Origin: PFL42 sp964492235
GTDB lineage: Bacteria; Chloroflexota; Anaerolineae; Anaerolineales; E44-bin32
Direction of reading: 5' to 3'
Length of the DNA: 9,173 nucleotides
Assembly: GCA_964492235.1 (NCBI GenBank)
Contig: CAZBJQ010000109.1
Location: forward strand, 1 to 9,173
Below, one piece after another: positions 6,082 to 9,173 of this stretch. Within the stretch, counting starts at the first letter, position 1. Each line of letters begins with the position of its first letter. The position numbers were made by a program, and so were the translations under genes. Under the pieces are notes generated by a model, which saw only the letters and a list, made by a program, of their open reading frames with translations, did not search any database and was not told the origin of the DNA.

Positions 6082-7443
6082 TCAGATGGCGAACCAGCGC
6101 TTGTCCCGCGTGAAGGCAGCGCGTTCGAGGATCGGGTGCAGCAGGGCGCGCGTTACGAAGATGGCGGTGAACATGCTCACACCCACGCCGAGCGCCAGCG
6201 TCAACGAGAAGCCCTTGACCAGGCTGGCGCCAAACGTGCTCCCAAACCAGAAAAGAATGCCGCAGGTGATCAGAGTGGAGAGATTCGAGTCGCGGATGGA
6301 TGGCCAGGCCCGGGTGAAACCCTGTTCGATCGCCTGCTCGATCGTGCGACCGGCACGCAGTTCCTCTTTCATCCGCTCGAAGATCAGGACGTTGGCGTCG
6401 ACGGCCACACCCAGTGACAGGATGAAGCCCGCCACACCGGGGAGGGTGAGCGTGACCGGGATGATCTTGAAGAGTGAGATCGTGATCAGCGCATAGACCA
6501 GGAGCGCCATATCCGCCACCACGCCCGGCAGCCGGTAGTAGAGCGCCATGTAAACCATGATTGCCAGCAGCCCGATGACGCCGGCCATAGCGCTCTTGCG
6601 AAGCGAGTCCTCTCCGAGGGTCGGGCCGACGGCCGTGCTCTCGGCAATGCGCAAGGGGATCGGCAGGGAGCCATATCGGAGCTGGATGGCGAGCTGGTTG
6701 GCCTCATCGACGGAGAACGAACCCCCTGTGCGCCGGATGCTGACATCGCCGCCGGTGATCGGCTCGTCGATCACAGGTGCTGAGATCAGCCGCTTGTCGA
6801 GCAGAATGCCGATCAGCTCGCCGACGTTCTGCGTGGTGTAGGTGCCGAAGATCTCCTTGCCCTCGTCATCCAACCGGAAGACCACGTAGATGTTCCCGGC
6901 CTGGTCCTGGTTGACACCGGCTTCCTTAAGCATGGCGCCGGTCATGATGGTGTGATAAACACTCTGAACGGGCGGCGTCTGGTCGCCCGCCGGTGCAGGC
7001 GTCGCCCCGAAATCGGTGATCAGTTCGGCGTCCGGCAGGATGCCAGCGGCTTGCTGCCGATCCAAAGCGATGAACTCCAGCAGCCCGGTCTCCTGGATCG
7101 TCTCGACCGCCTGCTGCGTGTCTCCGATCCCGGGCAGTTCCACCAGGATGCGGCGCGAGCCCGCCAACTGGACGATGGGCTCGGTGACCCCCAGGCCGTT
7201 GACGCGGTTCTCGATGATGGTGCGCGCCGTGTCCATCTGCTCCGCGGCAACCTCGGTCTCGGCGGGGAGATCGGCTTCCAGCAGAACCTGCAACCCGCCC
7301 TGCAAATCCAGGCCGCGAACCAGGCGAATCTGCTGCTGGAACGAGCCGATCCGGATGCCGGGATTCTCGGGCCAGACAACCCAGGCCGCCAGCAGGACTA
7401 TGATGCCGATGATGAGCAAGCGCAGCCGTCGTCTCTGTCTCAT
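6082..7443 (-). CDS. secD: Protein-export membrane protein SecD
   Basis: The 453-residue protein opens with a basic stretch and a membrane helix (7-24), then LVRGLDLQGGLQVLLEAD (41-58), the periplasmic P1 region up to about 260, VGPTLG (272-277) and five helices (about 283-303, 307-326, 331-352, 385-404, 410-432). Helix 4 holds GVAVDANVLIFERMKEE (345-361), whose Asp lies in the proton pathway in characterised SecD. The helical layout fits a complete SecD of a lineage with a fairly short P1 domain. It forms the SecDF complex with the next gene. The start at 7443 has GAGGA three bases and GGAGG ten bases upstream. It follows the P-loop gene after 149 bases that hold a candidate promoter and leader. 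Confidence 0.97.
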   Translation of the reverse strand: MRQRRRLRLLIIGIIVLLAAWVVWPENPGIRIGSFQQQIRLVRGLDLQGGLQVLLEADLPAETEVAAEQMDTARTIIENRVNGLGVTEPIVQLAGSRRILVELPGIGDTQQAVETIQETGLLEFIALDRQQAAGILPDAELITDFGATPAPAGDQTPPVQSVYHTIMTGAMLKEAGVNQDQAGNIYVVFRLDDEGKEIFGTYTTQNVGELIGILLDKRLISAPVIDEPITGGDVSIRRTGGSFSVDEANQLAIQLRYGSLPIPLRIAESTAVGPTLGEDSLRKSAMAGVIGLLAIMVYMALYYRLPGVVADMALLVYALITISLFKIIPVTLTLPGVAGFILSLGVAVDANVLIFERMKEELRAGRTIEQAIEQGFTRAWPSIRDSNLSTLITCGILFWFGSTFGASLVKGFSLTLALGVGVSMFTAIFVTRALLHPILERAAFTRDKRWFAI

Positions 7444-7591
7444 GCTTCCTCAACCTCCGTGGATCGCTCGGCGACGCTGCTTGGCGCCTCGAGCGTGCCC
7501 TTCCCCGTGCTGCCGCCGGTCGGGCAGCGCAGCCTTGGACCCCAGATGGACGTTGTGAGGTCGATCGGAGAGAAATATCGGGCAGGCGCAG

Positions 7592-7621
7592 ATTATACCG
7601 TTCCGCCCACGCCAGGGCCAA
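7592..7621 (-). promoter_or_regulatory. Candidate internal promoter for secDF
   Basis: On the - strand a perfect TATAAT (7597-7592) overlaps the TAA stop of the P-loop gene. Eighteen bases upstream is TTGGCC (7621-7616), matching TTGACA at four of six. Transcription would begin near 7585 and leave a leader of about 140 bases before secD, with a 6-bp hairpin at 7509-7528 (GCTGCC/GGCAGC). The -10 is striking in such GC-rich DNA, but the -35 is weak, and the TATAA arises partly from the Val codon and stop. Confidence 0.45.
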
Positions 7622-7982
7622 GCCCGAGCCCATGCAGGACAGCCTCCAGGACGGCCTCGGGCGTCAGCCCGTCTGTGTCCACCAGGAGATTGCAGTGCTG
7701 GCGCGCGTGCCTCAGGCGCTGGAGTTGTTCCAGGTATTCGCGCTCACTCCAATCCAAGGCCTTCCTGGCCGTGCAGGTTGGGTAGGAGGCGTTCAGGTAG
7801 ATCAGGACGTCGGGCCGGGCGAGGATTTGCCACATTGCCGGCACATACGAGTGTTCCTGCGCGATCTGCCTTGCCTGGATTCCATAACGCCGCAGAGCGC
7901 CGACAAGCGTCGATTTCCCCGATGCACAGGGACCCACCACCGAGACCTGCAAGCCGGACGGCGGGGGTTCCCTGCGGATCAT
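7593..7982 (-). CDS. Small P-loop NTPase / kinase-like protein of unknown function
   Basis: The 129-residue protein has a clear Walker A motif, GPCASGKST (17-25), after a short beta strand (LQVSVV). RPDVLIYLNAS (56-66) resembles the strand carrying Walker B or the nucleoside-kinase core. A basic, helical LID-like segment (about 71-95) and 'LLVDTDGLTPEAVLEAVL' near the end recall small nucleotide or nucleoside kinases. At under 130 residues it is short for those enzymes, and I cannot name a substrate. The ATG at 7982 lies 21 bases after the phosphatase stop with only a weak GGAT upstream, which suggests translation coupled to the gene before. Its place between a Ser/Thr phosphatase and secD hints at a regulatory role in that operon; this is inference. 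Confidence 0.85.
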   Translation of the reverse strand: MIRREPPPSGLQVSVVGPCASGKSTLVGALRRYGIQARQIAQEHSYVPAMWQILARPDVLIYLNASYPTCTARKALDWSEREYLEQLQRLRHARQHCNLLVDTDGLTPEAVLEAVLHGLGLGPGVGGTV

Positions 7983-8003
7983 GGTCAGGATCCGATGAGA
8001 GCA

Positions 8004-8705
8004 CTAGAGCGGGAGGCTGACGTGGAGTCGCCGGGTTTCGTCCCCGGGGTTTTCGGCGATCATCGCGACCACGACGCTGATGTCGTCCGTAGGACGCCCT
8101 TCGTCCAATTGCACCGCCGTTGTCAGGAAGTCGTCGGCCCAGCGCTGGGGGTCGAAGCTGCCGCTGCTGAGCAGGCGCTGCGCCTCGGCCAGCCAGTCCG
8201 CGCTGCGCCCCGAGCGAGAGCCGGCGTGGGTCAGCCCGTCGGTGTAGACCACGGCGGCCAGGCCCTCGGACAGAGGGACTTCGATGATCTGCGGTCGGAT
8301 ATCGCGCCGTGTCCCCACCGGCTCGGAGGCGTCGGCCAAGAGACGGGCCTGCGGCCCCTCTAGTAGCAGAACAGGCGCGGGATTGTTGCGTGTGATCACC
8401 AGGGTGTGGGTGTGCAAATCGATCGACAGGATATTGAGCGTAGCGGAGACTTTGCCCGAGCGGTAGGTGAACAGGTAATCGGAGGCCGCCCTGGCGGCGG
8501 CTCCATCCCGCACGCCATCTGCCAGCAGTCCGATCGCCTTCCGGGCAACGACATTTGCGACCGCCTTGGCAGCTCTGCCGGAGCTCTGACCATCCACCAG
8601 GACAAAGGACAGCCCGCCGGACGGGCGTTCGATCATCTCAAGCGAGTCGCCGCTTTCCGGAGAGGCGTACTTGCCGACTTTGGCGACGGCGACCTGGGCC
8701 AGCAT
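8004..8705 (-). CDS. SpoIIE/PP2C-type serine/threonine phosphatase (catalytic domain only)
   Basis: The 233-residue protein is essentially one SpoIIE/RsbU-like phosphatase domain. Metal-binding acidic residues can be read at D20 (ESGDSLEMIE), D38 (VLVDGQSSG), D156 (VYTDGLTHAG) and D207/D208 (PTDDISVVVA), the usual order for the family. These enzymes dephosphorylate Ser/Thr on partner proteins, often anti-anti-sigma factors, using Mn/Mg. There is no sensor, PAS, GAF or membrane part, so it is probably soluble and controlled by partners or expression. The usual DGxGxG reads DGQSSG, with Ser41 in place of the middle Gly. The start at 8705 fits the domain edge, but no Shine-Dalgarno precedes it; a promoter -10 sits there instead. 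It appears to be the first gene of the cluster ending in secF. Confidence 0.9.
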   Translation of the reverse strand: MLAQVAVAKVGKYASPESGDSLEMIERPSGGLSFVLVDGQSSGRAAKAVANVVARKAIGLLADGVRDGAAARAASDYLFTYRSGKVSATLNILSIDLHTHTLVITRNNPAPVLLLEGPQARLLADASEPVGTRRDIRPQIIEVPLSEGLAAVVYTDGLTHAGSRSGRSADWLAEAQRLLSSGSFDPQRWADDFLTTAVQLDEGRPTDDISVVVAMIAENPGDETRRLHVSLPL

Positions 8706-8711
8706 GGCGCC

Positions 8712-8740
8712 ATTCTACAACCCTGCCCCGGGCATGTCGA
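8712..8740 (-). promoter_or_regulatory. Sigma70-type promoter of the phosphatase-secDF cluster, predicted leaderless
   Basis: On the - strand TCGACA (8740-8735, five of six with TTGACA) and TAGAAT (8717-8712, five of six with TATAAT) are separated by exactly 17 bases. The -10 ends six bases before the phosphatase ATG at 8705, so transcription should start at or next to the A of the ATG. The lack of a Shine-Dalgarno fits a leaderless message. The start site is inferred from spacing only. Confidence 0.6.
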
Positions 8741-8858
8741 ATCTGCGTAAAGGATCAGGATCTAGCAGCCACGCTGCAATCGCCACCTGCCTTGGCGGGA
8801 GGCGAGCTCACCCATGGGGAACAGGACAGACTTGCTTCCGGCCTCACCCCCTCTCCTC

Positions 8859-8992
8859 TCCCCCGGCTGTTATGGGCAGGGCAACGCAGTCGTCCAAAGG
8901 CAGGGGGAGCCCTTCCAGGATGCTGCGCGACCCCTCCGCTCTCCGCTTCCCCCCGCTAACCTCCGCTTCCCTTCGCTTCCCTACGGGATGCT
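8859..8992 (+). repeat. Dispersed intergenic repeat, copy 2
   Basis: This is the counterpart of the element at 4650-4746, in the same orientation on the other side of the four-gene cluster. The arms CTCCCCC (8859-8865) and GGGGGAG (8903-8909) bound a 51-base unit, the same length as in copy 1, but the core differs. The block 8900-8940 matches copy 1 at 38 of 41 bases. A stretch of C-rich micro-repeats (CTCCGCTTCC at 8941-8950 and 8961-8970, a variant at 8971-8980) then precedes the shared CTACGGGATGCT (8981-8992). Confidence 0.75.
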
Positions 8993-8996
8993 CACC

Positions 8997-9043
8997 TGCG
9001 CCGCACACCTGCCCTGGCGGGCGGTGCCAGGGGGTGCAGGTGT
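8997..9043 (+). repeat. Hairpin repeat, copy A
   Basis: The 35 bases at 8997-9031 recur at 9139-9173 with three differences. Within it CCTGGCG (9013-9019) pairs with TGCCAGG (9025-9031) around GGCGG, one pair being G-T. An outer stem ACACCTGC (9005-9012) pairs with GCAGGTGT (9036-9043), giving a two-part hairpin with a four-base bulge. No coding content. Confidence 0.7.
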
Positions 9044-9090
9044 CGCGAACGCTGGGGCATGCTTCGCGGCCGCTACGGGATGCTCACCCC

Positions 9091-9123
9091 GTTTGGGCCG
9101 CAAACCCCGGCGCCCCGCCGGGG
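9091..9123. repeat. Two adjoining short hairpins
   Basis: GTTTG (9091-9095) pairs with CAAAC (9101-9105). Immediately next, CCCCGGCG (9105-9112) pairs with CGCCGGGG (9116-9123) around CCC. Both lie between the two hairpin repeat copies and are probably part of the same repeat array. No U run follows. Confidence 0.65.
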
Positions 9124-9138
9124 CGAGACGGCCTGCGG

Positions 9139-9173
9139 TGCGCCGCACATCTGCCCTGGTGGGCGGCGCCAGG
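9139..9173 (+). repeat. Hairpin repeat, copy B (cut by window end)
   Basis: It matches 8997-9031 at 32 of 35 bases. CCTGGTG (9155-9161) pairs with CGCCAGG (9167-9173) around GGCGG. The outer stem seen in copy A cannot be tested because its right arm would lie outside the window. Confidence 0.7.

Larger units (their letters stand above)
8741..9173. other. Gene-free repeat-rich region at the right edge
   Basis: No credible gene lies upstream of the phosphatase. Open frames here are low-complexity and unlike any family. The region holds the second copy of the dispersed repeat, a degenerate ACCTGCCTTGGCGGG (8785-8799) related to the hairpin repeats further right, the 13-mer GGCCTCACCCCCT (8841-8853), and several hairpins listed separately. 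It continues beyond the window. Confidence 0.7.

Noticed and set aside
5286..6113. Open frame (275 codons) on + opposite secF
   Set aside because: SecF motifs are unambiguous on the - strand; the antisense product is rich in charged residues and has no recognisable motif.
8997..9173. CRISPR-like array
   Set aside because: Only two full repeat copies, 107 bases apart, with several hairpins between them; no regular spacer spacing and no cas genes.

Overview
The window is high-GC bacterial DNA. Both edges are artificial: the first gene enters from the left already open, and the right end runs off inside repeats. An adhesin with a tail of repeated Glu-Pro-Thr-Ala units, a SpoIIE-type phosphatase and a small P-loop protein placed ahead of secD and secF, and C/G-rich hairpin repeats between genes all resemble Chloroflexota (Anaerolineae-like) genomes. 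That assignment is inference from style, not a database match.

Left part (2-4410, + strand): a large partial surface or secreted protein with seven complete cadherin/Ig-like modules, a DUF11-like domain and a long Pro/Thr/Glu/Ala tail. A 134-base gap follows, holding a long UUCG-capped RNA hairpin and a possible 38-codon reading frame. Next comes a response regulator with a REC domain, a helical linker and a PAS-like domain but no recognisable output domain.

Middle (4411-5144): a gene-free convergent region packed with C/G-rich inverted repeats, including one copy of a dispersed repeat and a likely terminator for secF.

Right part (5145-8705, - strand): four genes reading leftwards, probably co-transcribed. 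In transcription order they are a SpoIIE/PP2C-like Ser/Thr phosphatase, a small P-loop kinase-like protein, SecD and SecF. A good sigma70-type promoter lies directly against the phosphatase ATG and predicts a leaderless mRNA. A perfect TATAAT overlaps the stop codon of the P-loop gene and could give secDF its own transcript. SecD and SecF are full-length by their conserved motifs and should work with SecYEG in proton-driven late steps of protein export. The large adhesin-like protein is a plausible Sec client, but nothing here links them directly.

Far right (8741-9173): gene-free. It holds a second copy of the dispersed repeat, so the repeat family flanks the four-gene cluster on both sides, plus a pair of near-identical 35-base hairpin repeats and two adjoining small hairpins.

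I see no clear novel defence or mobile system. The most unusual points are the leaderless promoter, the phosphatase/P-loop/secDF linkage, and hairpin repeats whose differences preserve pairing.
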